Shown here one piece after another: positions 26,720 through 35,445 of a DNA stretch of 64,000 nucleotides. Both the position numbers and the translations under genes were made by a program. The stretch covers positions 186,001 through 250,000 of the forward strand of contig NZ_JABWCV010000006.1 in the NCBI RefSeq assembly GCF_013371085.1, given 5' to 3'. The stretch's first letter is position 1, and each line of letters opens with the position of its first letter. Source of the stretch: Vreelandella maris. Lineage in GTDB: Bacteria > Pseudomonadota > Gammaproteobacteria > Pseudomonadales > Halomonadaceae. Under the pieces are notes generated by a model. It saw nothing but the letters and a program-made list of their open reading frames with translations, did no database searches and had not been told where the DNA came from.

Positions 26720-27349
26720 ATGAGAAAGTTACTGGCAAGCCTGGCAATTACCATGGGCGCCGTTGGCGCTGCCCACGCTCAAACGGACTATCAAGCCGAT
26801 GCGGACGCATCTGCTGGTCAAGAAATGTCCCAAGTCTGCGCCGCCTGTCATGGGCAGCAGGGAATTAGCCCTTCAGGCGCGTTTCCTAACCTGGCTGGGC
26901 AGCAAATGTCCTATCTGGCCAAACAGATTATGGATATCCGCGACGGTGACCGTGTGGTGCCTCAAATGGCGGGCATCGTGGATGACTACTCTGACCAAGA
27001 CGCCTGGGATGCTGCGGCCTACTTTGCGGAACAAGACGCTAACTTGGGCCAAGCCAACGACGAAGACGCTGAATTATTGGCGCGCGGCGAAGAGATTTAC
27101 CGTGCTGGCGATATGGCCAAGGGTATCCCCGCCTGTTCAGCCTGTCACACGCCGACCGGGGTAGGCATCGGCAGTGCCGTGTATCCTGGCCTTTCCGGGC
27201 AGCATGCTCAATATACGGTTTCTACGCTACAGGCATTTGCGTCCGGCGATCGCACCAATGACCCCAACAATATTATGGGCGATATTGCTTCCAAAATGAG
27301 TGACAGGGATATGGAAGCAGTGGCGAATTACGTATTAGGACTGAATTAA
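26720..27349 (+). CDS. Dihaem cytochrome c4
   Basis: 209 residues with a Sec signal peptide (MRKLLASLAITMGAVGAAHA). Two c-type haem motifs lie in symmetrical halves: CAACHGQQG and CSACHTPTG, each with a distal Met (QMAGIVDDYS and NIMGDIASKM). Periplasmic cytochrome c4 carries electrons towards terminal oxidases. GGAAGAG sits immediately upstream of the ATG at 26720. dsbA follows, an order shared with Pseudomonas. Confidence 0.93.
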   Translation: MRKLLASLAITMGAVGAAHAQTDYQADADASAGQEMSQVCAACHGQQGISPSGAFPNLAGQQMSYLAKQIMDIRDGDRVVPQMAGIVDDYSDQDAWDAAAYFAEQDANLGQANDEDAELLARGEEIYRAGDMAKGIPACSACHTPTGVGIGSAVYPGLSGQHAQYTVSTLQAFASGDRTNDPNNIMGDIASKMSDRDMEAVANYVLGLN

Positions 27350-27382
27350 GGCTGCAAAATTTTATACCTCCTTGTGCCGTTT

Positions 27383-27421
27383 GGTTCCCTCATTTGTCTA
27401 TGTGCTTGAAATGAGGGAACC
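27383..27421. other. 13-bp perfect inverted repeat between the cytochrome c4 gene and dsbA
   Basis: GGTTCCCTCATTT at 27383-27395 pairs perfectly with AAATGAGGGAACC at 27409-27421 around a 13-base loop. There is no T-run on either side, so it is either a Rho-assisted terminator or RNA-stabilising hairpin of the cytochrome transcript, or a protein-binding dyad for dsbA. Confidence 0.6.
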
Positions 27422-27474
27422 CGCTAATATAACCACGGTCTTAGTCCTCGCTTACCCATGGAGAGATTTATACG

Positions 27475-28122
27475 ATGTTTAAAACGACAATGTTTAAAAC
27501 GCTAATGGTTACGATGGCCGGTCTAGGTTTTTCTGCGCTAGTGAGTGCCCAGGATGTGGTTGAAGGCCAGCACTATGAAGTGCTTGAGTCACCGGTAGAA
27601 ACCCACGCTGAAGATGGGCAAATTGCAGTTACTGAAGTGTTCTGGTTTGGGTGCCCGCACTGTTACCGGCTACAAACACCGGTTAATGAGTGGTACGAGA
27701 CGCTGGAAGACGACGTTAGCGTAGAACATATGCCAGCTACCATGGGCGGCGACTGGAATACCCACGCTACCGCTTTCTACGCGGCTGAGTCGCTGGGTAT
27801 TGAAGAGGAGCTACACGCCGATTTCTTTAATGCTATCCATCAGGAAAATCAGTCGCTCACTGAGTCCGATGAGATTGCCGCTTTTTTCGCTAACTATGGT
27901 GTCAGCGAAGAAGAGGCCAAAAAAGCGCTGACCGACTTTAGTGTTCGTAGCGATGTCAATGAAGCCAACAACCGTATGCGTGAGATGAAGTTGATGGGGG
28001 TGCCCGCGCTGGTGATTGACGGACGCTACGTTGTTTCGCCGAGTTCAGCCGGTAGCCTGGAAAATATGCCGAAAATTGCTGATGCGCTGGTCGAGCAGGT
28101 GCGTGCAGAGCGCGCAGAATAA
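27475..28122 (+). CDS. dsbA: Thiol:disulfide interchange protein DsbA
   Basis: 215 residues with a signal peptide (cleavage expected after LVSAQ, about residue 24). The thioredoxin-fold active site is FWFGCPHCYRLQ (CPHC as in E. coli DsbA) and the cis-proline loop is MGVPALVIDGRYV. It introduces disulfides into periplasmic proteins. The start has GGAGAG at a slightly long spacing; a second in-frame ATG at 27490 (MFKTLMV) repeats the first residues and could also be used. Confidence 0.94.
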   Translation: MFKTTMFKTLMVTMAGLGFSALVSAQDVVEGQHYEVLESPVETHAEDGQIAVTEVFWFGCPHCYRLQTPVNEWYETLEDDVSVEHMPATMGGDWNTHATAFYAAESLGIEEELHADFFNAIHQENQSLTESDEIAAFFANYGVSEEEAKKALTDFSVRSDVNEANNRMREMKLMGVPALVIDGRYVVSPSSAGSLENMPKIADALVEQVRAERAE

Positions 28123-28124
28123 CC

Positions 28125-28961
28125 GTGTTGCGTGAAGCGAGAGAGCGTGATGAGGCAGTACCCAGTAGCCATCGTCCGGTGCTGTTGGAAGAGGGCCATC
28201 TGCGGCTGTTAACGTTTAACCTGCAGGTGGGTATTCAGACGTCAGCGTATCATCACTATCTCACGCGCAGCTGGCAGCACTTATTGCCGCATCCGCGTCG
28301 ACAGCAGCGGCTGGATATGATGGGCGAAGTGCTGAGTAAGTTCGACATAGTTGGGCTACAAGAAGTTGATGGCGGCAGCTTTCGCTCCAGCCGCGTTAAC
28401 CAAGTGGAGTATCTCGCTACCAAAGCGGGATTTCCGCACCATGTTCAGCAGTTAAACCGTAACCTGGGGCGTATTGCCCAGCACAGTAATGGGTTACTGT
28501 CGCGCTTGGTACCTAGTCAGGTCGTTGAGCACCGCTTACCGGGCGCAATGCCTGGCCGAGGCGCTATTCATGCCCGCTTTGGCGAAGGCCCGGATGCCCT
28601 GCATATTTTTGTTGCTCACTTGGCGCTTAGCCACCGCGGTCGTGTGCGCCAACTCAACTATCTAAGCGATATTATTCAGCCGCTGCGCCACGTAGTGGTG
28701 ATGGGCGATCTCAACTGTACGCCTGACCAACTACACGCTCACGAGCGCTTTAGTTTGTCGCTGCCCCTGCACCCGGTTAAACCCCTTTTCAGCTATCCTT
28801 CCTGGCAACCGCGCCATGCGCTGGATCATATTCTATTGTCGCAATCGCTAGAGGCCGCGGAAGTGCGCGTGCTGGATCATCTGTTCTCTGATCACCTGCC
28901 GATAGCAGTAAATCTTCCGCTGCCAGAGGCTTGCTTAGCGGCTATTCGTTCAAGCGTTTAA
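28125..28961 (+). CDS. Endonuclease/exonuclease/phosphatase family protein
   Basis: 278 residues starting from GTG 28125, two bases after the dsbA stop; no better start exists, since the domain begins at residue 26 (LRLLTFNLQVGIQT). Catalytic features of the EEP fold are present: Glu in FDIVGLQEVDGGSF, His in FVAHLALSHRGR, Asp-x-Asn in VVMGDLNCTPD, and the terminal Asp-His in LFSDHLPIAV. It probably hydrolyses a phosphodiester, but whether nucleic acid, lipid or other is unknown. The same neighbour follows dsbA in Pseudomonas genomes. Confidence 0.88.
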   Translation: MLREARERDEAVPSSHRPVLLEEGHLRLLTFNLQVGIQTSAYHHYLTRSWQHLLPHPRRQQRLDMMGEVLSKFDIVGLQEVDGGSFRSSRVNQVEYLATKAGFPHHVQQLNRNLGRIAQHSNGLLSRLVPSQVVEHRLPGAMPGRGAIHARFGEGPDALHIFVAHLALSHRGRVRQLNYLSDIIQPLRHVVVMGDLNCTPDQLHAHERFSLSLPLHPVKPLFSYPSWQPRHALDHILLSQSLEAAEVRVLDHLFSDHLPIAVNLPLPEACLAAIRSSV

Positions 28962-29063
28962 GAATTCACGTCTCTTGCTGATTGTGGACGCTGCATTGTC
29001 CGCGTATATGCGCTATTGTCTGGGGCGCTGACTCCCCTTAGTCGTTTTACGCGAGACACTTCC

Positions 29064-29624
29064 ATGTCGGACACAACACAACTACCTGCCTTTATTGGTG
29101 CGCTGGACCGCGCTTCAGAGTGGTTCGGCCGTACCCTTGCGTGGCTGATCATTATTATGATGTTGATTCAGTTCGCGATTGTACTGCTTCGTTATGCCTT
29201 CAGCGTGAACAGCATCTTTATGCAAGAGCTGGTGATGTATATGCACGCTAGCGTCTTTATGCTGGCTGCTGCTTACACCTTTCGCCACGACGGTCACGTG
29301 CGGGTGGATATCTTCTATCGAGGCATGACCCCGCGCCGCCAAGCGTTAATCAATGTCGTGGGCATTATTACGCTATTGATTCCCGTGATGATCTTTATCA
29401 TCGCTTCCAGCCTGGGCTACGTTGCCAACTCCTGGCGTATTCTAGAAACCTCCTCCGACTACGGTGGCATTCCGGCTGTCTATGCACTGAAAACCTTAAT
29501 TCCACTGTTTGCCGTGCTGATGATCGTGCAAGGCGTGGTTGAGATCGTGCGTAATAGCTATGTGATGGCCGGACGGATAGTGCCGGCTGCTGCTGGCGGC
29601 AACCATCTTGAGGAGCGTGTTTGA
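29064..29624 (+). CDS. TRAP transporter small membrane subunit (DctQ type)
   Basis: 186 residues with four transmembrane helices (LAWLIIIMMLIQFAIVLLRY, then helices near residues 60-80, 100-125 and 145-165). This fits the DctQ family, which bridges the binding protein and the large subunit of a tripartite ATP-independent periplasmic importer. The start is taken at ATG 29064; upstream codons in frame are not family-like. Its TGA shares one base with the dctM ATG. Confidence 0.9.
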   Translation: MSDTTQLPAFIGALDRASEWFGRTLAWLIIIMMLIQFAIVLLRYAFSVNSIFMQELVMYMHASVFMLAAAYTFRHDGHVRVDIFYRGMTPRRQALINVVGIITLLIPVMIFIIASSLGYVANSWRILETSSDYGGIPAVYALKTLIPLFAVLMIVQGVVEIVRNSYVMAGRIVPAAAGGNHLEERV

Positions 29625-31027
29625 TGCTGGAATTCATGCCGATTATTTTATTTGCCGTCATCTGCATTGTGTTGATGTTCGGCTTTCCCGTAGCGCTTTC
29701 GCTGGCGGGCACGGCGCTGCTGTTTGCCGGTATGGGGCTGGGCCTGGAAGCCATTGGTATTGACGCCAATTTTGATAGCGGCTATCTCGCTGCCTTGCCC
29801 AACCGGCTCTACGGCATTATGACCAACCAAACGCTGTTGGCGGTGCCGCTATTTGTGTTGATGGGCGTCTTGCTGGAAAAATCCAAAGTGGCGGAAACGT
29901 TGCTGGATGCCATGGCCCTGCTGTTTGGTTCCATGCGCGGTGGTTTGGGTATTTCGGTGACGCTGGTGGGCATGTTGATGGCTGCCTCTACCGGCATTGT
30001 GGGGGCCACAGTGGTCACCATGGGGCTGATGTCGCTACCCACCATGCTAAAGCGTGGCTACAGCACGTCGCTTGCGACCGGCACTATCTGTGCCACCGGC
30101 ACGTTGGGACAAATCATTCCGCCTTCCATCGCCCTGGTGCTGCTGGGTGATGTGTTGTCATCGGCGTACCAGCAAGCACAGCTGGATATGGGGATTTTCA
30201 GCCCTAAAACGGTCTCTGTGGGCGACCTGTTTATGGGCGCGTTGGTGCCTGGGTTGCTGCTAGTCGTGATGTATATGATTTATGTGGCGCTGGTGGCGTG
30301 GTTGCGACCGCACATGGCACCCGCTGCCGACCGTGAAGAGTTAATGGCCGAGCTTGGCCATACCTCAGGGATTGGCATGCTGCTGCTCAAAGGCTTGGTG
30401 CCGCCCGTTGTGCTGATTGTGGCGGTGCTGGGGTCGATCCTAAGCGGCTTTGCCACACCGACTGAAGCCTCCGCGGTAGGTGCCTTTGGCGCCCTGGTGC
30501 TAGCACTGGCTTACCGTCAGCTCGACTGGGCGACCCTGAAAGACGTGCTGCGCTCGACCACTCACGTCACCACCATGGTGTTTCTGATCCTGATCGGTGC
30601 GGCGCTGTTTTCGCTGGTCTTTCGTGCCTACGGCGGCGAGCACATGGTGACCGAGCTGTTCGAGGCGATGCCCGGCGGCGTGGTGGGCGCCACGATTATC
30701 GTCATGCTGGTTATATTCCTGCTCGGCTTTATTCTCGACTTTATCGAAATCACTTTCGTGGTGGTGCCAATTGTCGGGCCAATTCTGCTTGCCATGGGGC
30801 TTGACCCGATTTGGCTGGGCATCATGATTGCTATCAATCTGCAGACATCGTTCTTAACGCCGCCGTTTGGTTTCGCGCTGTTTTACTTGCGCGGTGTCGC
30901 GCCGCCGTCTGTGTCCACGTCGGCTATTTACCGTGGCGTTATCCCGTTTATTCTGATGCAGTTGGGTATGTTGCTCATGCTTAGCTTCTTCCCGCAGTTG
31001 GCAACCTGGCTTCCCTCGCAGTTCTAG
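29624..31027 (+). CDS. TRAP transporter large membrane subunit (DctM type)
   Basis: 467 residues, twelve or so hydrophobic segments, typical DctM motifs such as VPLFVLMGVLLEKSKVAETL, GTLGQIIPPSIALVLLGDVL and GFATPTEASAVGAFGALV. It forms the sodium-coupled transport channel. The ATG at 29624 overlaps the dctQ stop by one base. The matching binding-protein gene lies 201 bases downstream, after a hairpin. Confidence 0.93.
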   Translation: MLEFMPIILFAVICIVLMFGFPVALSLAGTALLFAGMGLGLEAIGIDANFDSGYLAALPNRLYGIMTNQTLLAVPLFVLMGVLLEKSKVAETLLDAMALLFGSMRGGLGISVTLVGMLMAASTGIVGATVVTMGLMSLPTMLKRGYSTSLATGTICATGTLGQIIPPSIALVLLGDVLSSAYQQAQLDMGIFSPKTVSVGDLFMGALVPGLLLVVMYMIYVALVAWLRPHMAPAADREELMAELGHTSGIGMLLLKGLVPPVVLIVAVLGSILSGFATPTEASAVGAFGALVLALAYRQLDWATLKDVLRSTTHVTTMVFLILIGAALFSLVFRAYGGEHMVTELFEAMPGGVVGATIIVMLVIFLLGFILDFIEITFVVVPIVGPILLAMGLDPIWLGIMIAINLQTSFLTPPFGFALFYLRGVAPPSVSTSAIYRGVIPFILMQLGMLLMLSFFPQLATWLPSQF

Positions 31028-31154
31028 TCAACAAGAGGTAAGTTGAAAAGCATCACTGTGATCAACGCAGCTATCAACGAATATATGTGGCAACCTAACT
31101 ATAAAGCAGCAACGAGCCATTAGTGTCCTATAGCAAATAATGGTCTGTAGCAAA

Positions 31155-31179
31155 CCGCCTAGCGTTCTACGCTAGGCGG
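31155..31179 (+). other. RNA hairpin between the dctM and dctP genes
   Basis: CCGCCTAGCG at 31155-31164 pairs perfectly with CGCTAGGCGG at 31170-31179, loop TTCTA, about 50 bases before the dctP start. No T-run follows, so it is more likely a 5'-end stabilising structure for the downstream message than a terminator. Raising the binding-protein level relative to membrane subunits is the expected effect. Confidence 0.6.
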
Positions 31180-31228
31180 GGTATTCCCTACTCATAATAG
31201 TAATAATAGAAAGTAAGAGGGTTATAGT

Positions 31229-32341
31229 ATGAAAGCCAAAACACTCCCAGTCGCCATCGCGATGACGACCGCTCTCTCCGCCAGTTTGCTGGTGGTCTCT
31301 AGCTTCGATAACCACGCCCAGGCGCAAGAGGACGAGTTCCGTTGGAAAATGGTCACCTCCTGGCCCAAGAATTTCCCTGGTGTTGGCCAAGGCCCAGAGC
31401 GCCTATCGGAGCTTGTGGATGAAATGTCGGATGGCCGCCTGACCATCGAAGTCTTCGGCGCTGGCCAGCTGGTGCCGGGGTTTGAAGTGTTTGACGCCGT
31501 TTCCGACGGCACTGCTGAACTCGGCCACTCCGCTTCCTACTACTGGAAAGGAAAAGCCCCCGCCGCTCAGTTCTTTGCTGCCGTGCCGTTTGGCATGAAC
31601 GCTCAGGAAATGAACGCCTGGCTAAGCTATGGCGGCGGTATGGAGTTATGGAACGAGCTTTATGACGACTTTGGCGTTGACGTCATGGTCGCCGGTGCCT
31701 CAGGCGTGCAGATGGGCGGCTGGTACAACAAAGAGATCAACTCGGTTGATGACTTAGACGGTCTGAAAATGCGTATGCCTGGCCTGGGTGGCGAAGTAAT
31801 GAGCCGTATGGGTGTAGCGATTGTGAATATGCCGGGCGGCGAGATTTTTACCTCGCTGCAGTCGGGCGCGATTGACGCTACCGAGTGGATTGGCCCCTAT
31901 AACGACTTGGCATTTGGCCTGCATCAGGCTGCTGACTATTACTACTACCCAGGTTGGCACGAGCCGACGGTCATGTTCGAGGCGATCGTTAACGAAGACG
32001 CTTTCGCTGAGCTGCCAGCGGATTTGCAGGCGATCCTGCGTACCGCTATTAGCGATATCAACCAAAGCGTACTGGATGAGTACACCGCACGTAACAACGA
32101 TGCGTTGGAAACCCTGGTGAACGAGCACGAGGTTGAGCTGCGCCGTATTCCTGACGACGTGCTTGCTCAAGCCCGCGAGCATTCGGCTGATGTTGTCGCT
32201 GAACTGGCGGAATCGAGTGAGTTAGCCACGCGCATCTATGACTCTTATCAAGCGTTCCAGGAAAAGGTTGAGGATTACCACGCTATCTCCGAGCAGGCGT
32301 ACTACAACGCCCGTAACCCGGAAGGCGACACCGCGCAATAG
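31229..32341 (+). CDS. TRAP transporter substrate-binding protein (TakP-like DctP family)
   Basis: 370 residues with a signal peptide (cleavage about after AQAQ, residue 34). The mature protein begins FRWKMVTSWPKNFPGVGQGP, then VSDGTAELGHSASYYWKGK, and has the family arginine/aspartate segment GLKMRMPGLGGEVMSRMG and GAIDATEWIGPYNDLAFG. This matches the TakP branch, whose members bind 2-oxo acids as their sodium salts. The ligand here is inferred only from family. It is the last gene of its TRAP set, with a strong ribosome site (GTAAGAGGG) and a very stable terminal hairpin. Confidence 0.9.
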   Translation: MKAKTLPVAIAMTTALSASLLVVSSFDNHAQAQEDEFRWKMVTSWPKNFPGVGQGPERLSELVDEMSDGRLTIEVFGAGQLVPGFEVFDAVSDGTAELGHSASYYWKGKAPAAQFFAAVPFGMNAQEMNAWLSYGGGMELWNELYDDFGVDVMVAGASGVQMGGWYNKEINSVDDLDGLKMRMPGLGGEVMSRMGVAIVNMPGGEIFTSLQSGAIDATEWIGPYNDLAFGLHQAADYYYYPGWHEPTVMFEAIVNEDAFAELPADLQAILRTAISDINQSVLDEYTARNNDALETLVNEHEVELRRIPDDVLAQAREHSADVVAELAESSELATRIYDSYQAFQEKVEDYHAISEQAYYNARNPEGDTAQ

Positions 32342-32354
32342 ACTGCCGTGCTTA

Positions 32355-32406
32355 ACGCACACGAACACAACAGCCGCCTTCGGGCGGCTGTTGTGTTCGT
32401 GTGCGT
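32355..32406 (+). terminator. 24-bp perfect hairpin with UUCG loop downstream of the TRAP operon
   Basis: The arm at 32355-32378 (starting ACGCACACG and ending CAGCCGCC) pairs perfectly over 24 bp with 32383-32406 around the extra-stable TTCG tetraloop. A short TTTT follows at 32410. It probably terminates the dctP message and shields its 3' end. Confidence 0.8.
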
Positions 32407-32481
32407 AGGTTTTAAGCAGCACAAAATGCATAGCTTGGGTATCCTAGGCAGACAGTGACGATTTTGTCGTAAAGGAGCCTC

Positions 32482-33312
32482 ATGTCTACCCATTCCCGTC
32501 TGCGCAATGTGCTCACCATCGCTGGCTCCGACCCGTCCGGCGGAGCTGGTTTACAGGGCGATTTGAAGACTTTTTCGGCCCTCGGCGTGTATGGTACTAA
32601 CGTGATCACCGCGGTGATTGCCCAGAATACCTGTGGCGTCGCCTCGGTGTATCCAGTCTCTCCTCAGGCCATTCGCGAGCAGCTTGAGCACCTGCTGGAT
32701 GATGTGGCGCTGGACGCGGTCAAAATTGGCATGGTGGCCAGCCGTGAGGTTGCTGAGGTAATCGCCGACGTGCTGCGCCAGCGCCGACCGCGCTGGATCG
32801 TGCTCGACCCTGTGATGGTCGCCAAGAGCGGTGACATACTGGTCGATGATGCCGGTATTCGTGCCGTGCGTGACATCTTGGTGCCGCTTGCCGATGTTAT
32901 TACCCCCAACTTGCCGGAAGCCGCGGTTCTACTTGATTCGCCATCGCCTACCAGCTTGGATGACATGGAGGCGATGTTGCCGGGACTGACCCAGCTGGGG
33001 GCGCCCTATGTGGTACTAAAAGGCGGCCATTTGCGCGGAGCGACCTGCCCTGATCTGCTGGCAACCCCCAACGGCCATGAATGGTTGCCCGCCTCGCGAA
33101 TCGACACCAACAATTTGCACGGCACCGGCTGCGCGCTCTCCTCGGCGATTGCCGCCTGTCTGGCGAAACTGCCAGAGCAGTCAGGCCCTGATGCCCCGGT
33201 GGCGGCGATCGGCGATGCCAAGCGTTGGCTCCATGCAGCGCTGGAAGCGAGTGTGCGCTTAAATGTGGGTAAAGGGCGCGGACCGGTGCACCATTTTCAC
33301 GCCTGGTGGTGA
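32482..33312 (+). CDS. thiD: Hydroxymethylpyrimidine/phosphomethylpyrimidine kinase
   Basis: 276 residues, ribokinase fold. ThiD phosphorylates HMP and HMP-phosphate to HMP-PP for thiamine synthesis. The substrate-binding N-terminus VLTIAGSDPSGGAGLQGDLK, the conserved WIVLDPVMVAKSG and the catalytic anion-hole motif NNLHGTGCALSSAIA are all present. AAAGGAG precedes the ATG. It stands alone here; thiG and thiS lie 15 kb away on the other strand. No TPP riboswitch was recognised upstream. Confidence 0.95.
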   Translation: MSTHSRLRNVLTIAGSDPSGGAGLQGDLKTFSALGVYGTNVITAVIAQNTCGVASVYPVSPQAIREQLEHLLDDVALDAVKIGMVASREVAEVIADVLRQRRPRWIVLDPVMVAKSGDILVDDAGIRAVRDILVPLADVITPNLPEAAVLLDSPSPTSLDDMEAMLPGLTQLGAPYVVLKGGHLRGATCPDLLATPNGHEWLPASRIDTNNLHGTGCALSSAIAACLAKLPEQSGPDAPVAAIGDAKRWLHAALEASVRLNVGKGRGPVHHFHAWW

Positions 33313-33427
33313 GGCGCTGCCATCAGAGTAATAGGTAGCTTGCGTGAATGGGTATTGCACACCATGCTGAGGAGTGTCTGCTTAACGGCTTATAAGGCTG
33401 AGTTGCTCAGCTGAGGAGCGTTTCGCC

Positions 33428-34273
33428 ATGCCTCGTACACTTCTGTTTGCCACCGATCTTTCTGCTGATAATCGCGCCGCCTGTGCCCGTGCGCTGCGTT
33501 TAGCCTACGCTTACGGGGTTCAGCTCGACGTGCTGCACGTGTTGGACCCTTACTTACCGCGGCGTGTCTTGCTTGATGTAGAGAGCGCGGTAGTAGAGGA
33601 CATTACCACCACGTTGACCGATCTACGTGAAGACTACGCTTTGGAGGCGCCGAAAACGCTGATCCAAACCGTGACAGGTTCGCCCCACGTTGAGATTGTA
33701 CGTGAAGCCCATGAGCGCAACGCCGAGCTGATTGTGCTGGGCATGCATCGCAAGCGCGGGCAAAAAGACCTGTTGATGGGTACAACATTGATGCGTGTGC
33801 TGCGCAGCGCTCCTTGCCCGGTGGTGGTGGCCTCTTATCAACCCACCCAGCCCTGGCAGCATATTTTGGTGCCTATCGACTTTTCGCTCACCGCGCGGCA
33901 TACCTTGAGAGAGGCGCTGATTCGCTTCCCTGATGCCTCGCTGACGCTGCTGCACGCTTGGTCGCTTCCCGGCGAGCGTGAGTTGGGTTCGCAAGCGTAC
34001 TATGCCCATTGGCGTGAGCATGAAGTGCAGCGCTTGCGCGAACAGCTGACCAATGAGGTCGATAGCCTAATGCGCGAGCTAGAGGGGGTGCCAGACGTTG
34101 AGCTAGTGCTAGAGCAGGGCGCACCCTGTGATGTGCTTCAGGCCTATATGAAACGTCATTCACCCGATCTCGTCATGATCGGCAGCCGTGGGCAACCCCA
34201 CCACACTAGCCAGCTCACCGAGATGCTGCTGTGTGAGCCGCACTGCGATTTGATGCTCTGCCGCGCTTGGTAG
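33428..34273 (+). CDS. Universal stress protein with two tandem Usp domains
   Basis: 281 residues. Domain 1 (about residues 1-138) has LLFATDLSADNRAACARALR and the ATP-loop-like GMHRKRGQKDLLMGTTLMRV; domain 2 (about 143-281) has HILVPIDFSLTARHTLREAL and MIGSRGQPHHTSQLTEMLL. The G-x2-G-x9-G-(S/T) nucleotide motif is altered in both halves, so ATP binding is uncertain. GAGGAG precedes the start. No operon partner; the transporter-linked Usp in this window is the separate teaD. Confidence 0.92.
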   Translation: MPRTLLFATDLSADNRAACARALRLAYAYGVQLDVLHVLDPYLPRRVLLDVESAVVEDITTTLTDLREDYALEAPKTLIQTVTGSPHVEIVREAHERNAELIVLGMHRKRGQKDLLMGTTLMRVLRSAPCPVVVASYQPTQPWQHILVPIDFSLTARHTLREALIRFPDASLTLLHAWSLPGERELGSQAYYAHWREHEVQRLREQLTNEVDSLMRELEGVPDVELVLEQGAPCDVLQAYMKRHSPDLVMIGSRGQPHHTSQLTEMLLCEPHCDLMLCRAW

Positions 34274-34373
34274 GCGACTCATCATTTATATTGCTTTTGG
34301 ATAGGCTGGATATTGTGCAAAACCTTTATTGAGTGTATTGCTGTGTATAGCAATGCAGCCATGAGGAGGTTTT

Positions 34374-34943
34374 ATGTTCACGCCCATTCCCGCCCAAACT
34401 ACGCTGATGTTAGTGGGGTTAATGCTGGCTCCTTGGGTGATGGCCAGTAACGTGTCAGAAAACGGCGAGTCGTTTGAGCGCAGTGTAGTAGAGGAAGGCC
34501 AACGCTATACGTTGATTGGCAGTGGCGTATTCCGTTACATGATCTGGACGGCCTACGCGGGGGCATATTATCAGCTTGAGGGTGAAACCCAGCCTCAGCC
34601 GTTAGGCAATATTCCGCGGCGCTTGGAGCTTGCCTACTTTCATGCCATTGAAGCCAGCGACTTTGCCGAAGCGACTGAAAAAACGCTGCAAGACACTCTT
34701 ACGCTGTATGAATTCACTCAGATCGAAGAACCACTTGGGCGCCTAAATCAACGCTATCGCAATGTCGTTCCCGGTGACCGCTACCTGCTTAGCTGGAACG
34801 GCGAGCAGCTGCGCCTTGCGCTCAATGGTGAGGTGCTGTTTGAAGAGGAGAGTGCCGAGTTTGCCAGCGCGATGTTTAGTATTTGGCTCGGTGAGCGCCC
34901 CCTGGACGACGACTTCCGCGATGCGCTACTAGGGCGAAACTGA
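34374..34943 (+). CDS. Chalcone-isomerase-like periplasmic protein
   Basis: 189 residues with a signal peptide (TTLMLVGLMLAPWVMAS). The mature part has GQRYTLIGSGVFRYMIWTAY and AYYQLEG, then LELAYFHAIEASDFAEATEK and GDRYLLSWNGEQLRLALNG, the pattern of bacterial chalcone-isomerase-fold proteins. Bacterial members are not shown to isomerise chalcones and may bind fatty acids. ATGAGGAGG precedes the ATG. No clear functional link to the neighbouring dtd. Confidence 0.82.
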   Translation: MFTPIPAQTTLMLVGLMLAPWVMASNVSENGESFERSVVEEGQRYTLIGSGVFRYMIWTAYAGAYYQLEGETQPQPLGNIPRRLELAYFHAIEASDFAEATEKTLQDTLTLYEFTQIEEPLGRLNQRYRNVVPGDRYLLSWNGEQLRLALNGEVLFEEESAEFASAMFSIWLGERPLDDDFRDALLGRN

Positions 34944-35007
34944 CGCGGTGAAGAAAAGCGAATGAGCGGCGGTTACAATACCCGTTTCTTTGCCGGGGAG
35001 AGGCGTT

Positions 35008-35445
35008 GTGAAGGCACTCATTCAGCGCGTAAAGCGCGCCAGCGTAGAAGTGGAAGGCGAAATTGTCGGTAGTATCGATCACGGACTGCTCGCGCTGGTA
35101 GGCGTTGAGAAGCACGATGATGCGGCGGCGGTAGAGAAGCTGTTGCATAAATTGCTGCACTACCGGGTATTCAGCGACACCGAAGGCAAAATGAATCACA
35201 ACCTGCAGCAGGTGAGCGGAGGTTTGCTGCTTGTTCCTCAGTTCACCCTGGCGGCGGATACACGCAAAGGGCTACGACCCAGCTTCTCAAGCGCCGCTCC
35301 ACCCGCCCAGGGTGAAGCGCTGTTTAACTTGCTGGTTGCCCAGGCGCGCACTGCCTGGCCACATGTCGCTACCGGTGAATTTGGCGCCGATATGCAGGTG
35401 GCGCTAATCAACGATGGCCCGGTAACGTTTTTACTCGAAAGCTAG
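35008..35445 (+). CDS. dtd: D-aminoacyl-tRNA deacylase
   Basis: 145 residues from GTG 35008 (GGGGAGAGG upstream), giving the canonical first residues [17 protein letters not shown]. Dtd removes D-amino acids and glycine mischarged on tRNAs. The C-terminal Gly-cisPro motif [11 protein letters not shown] is intact, but the first active-site motif, normally SQFTLAAD, reads PQFTLAAD: the conserved Ser is Pro while the Thr is kept. The gene ends in a 4-base convergent overlap with yheS. Confidence 0.93.
   Translation: MKALIQRVKRASVEVEGEIVGSIDHGLLALVGVEKHDDAAAVEKLLHKLLHYRVFSDTEGKMNHNLQQVSGGLLLVPQFTLAADTRKGLRPSFSSAAPPAQGEALFNLLVAQARTAWPHVATGEFGADMQVALINDGPVTFLLES

Noticed and set aside
32342-32481. 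Possible TPP riboswitch upstream of thiD
   Set aside because: The region is occupied by the 24-bp dctP terminator hairpin, and no CTGAGA or ACCTGA-like thi-box elements were seen.
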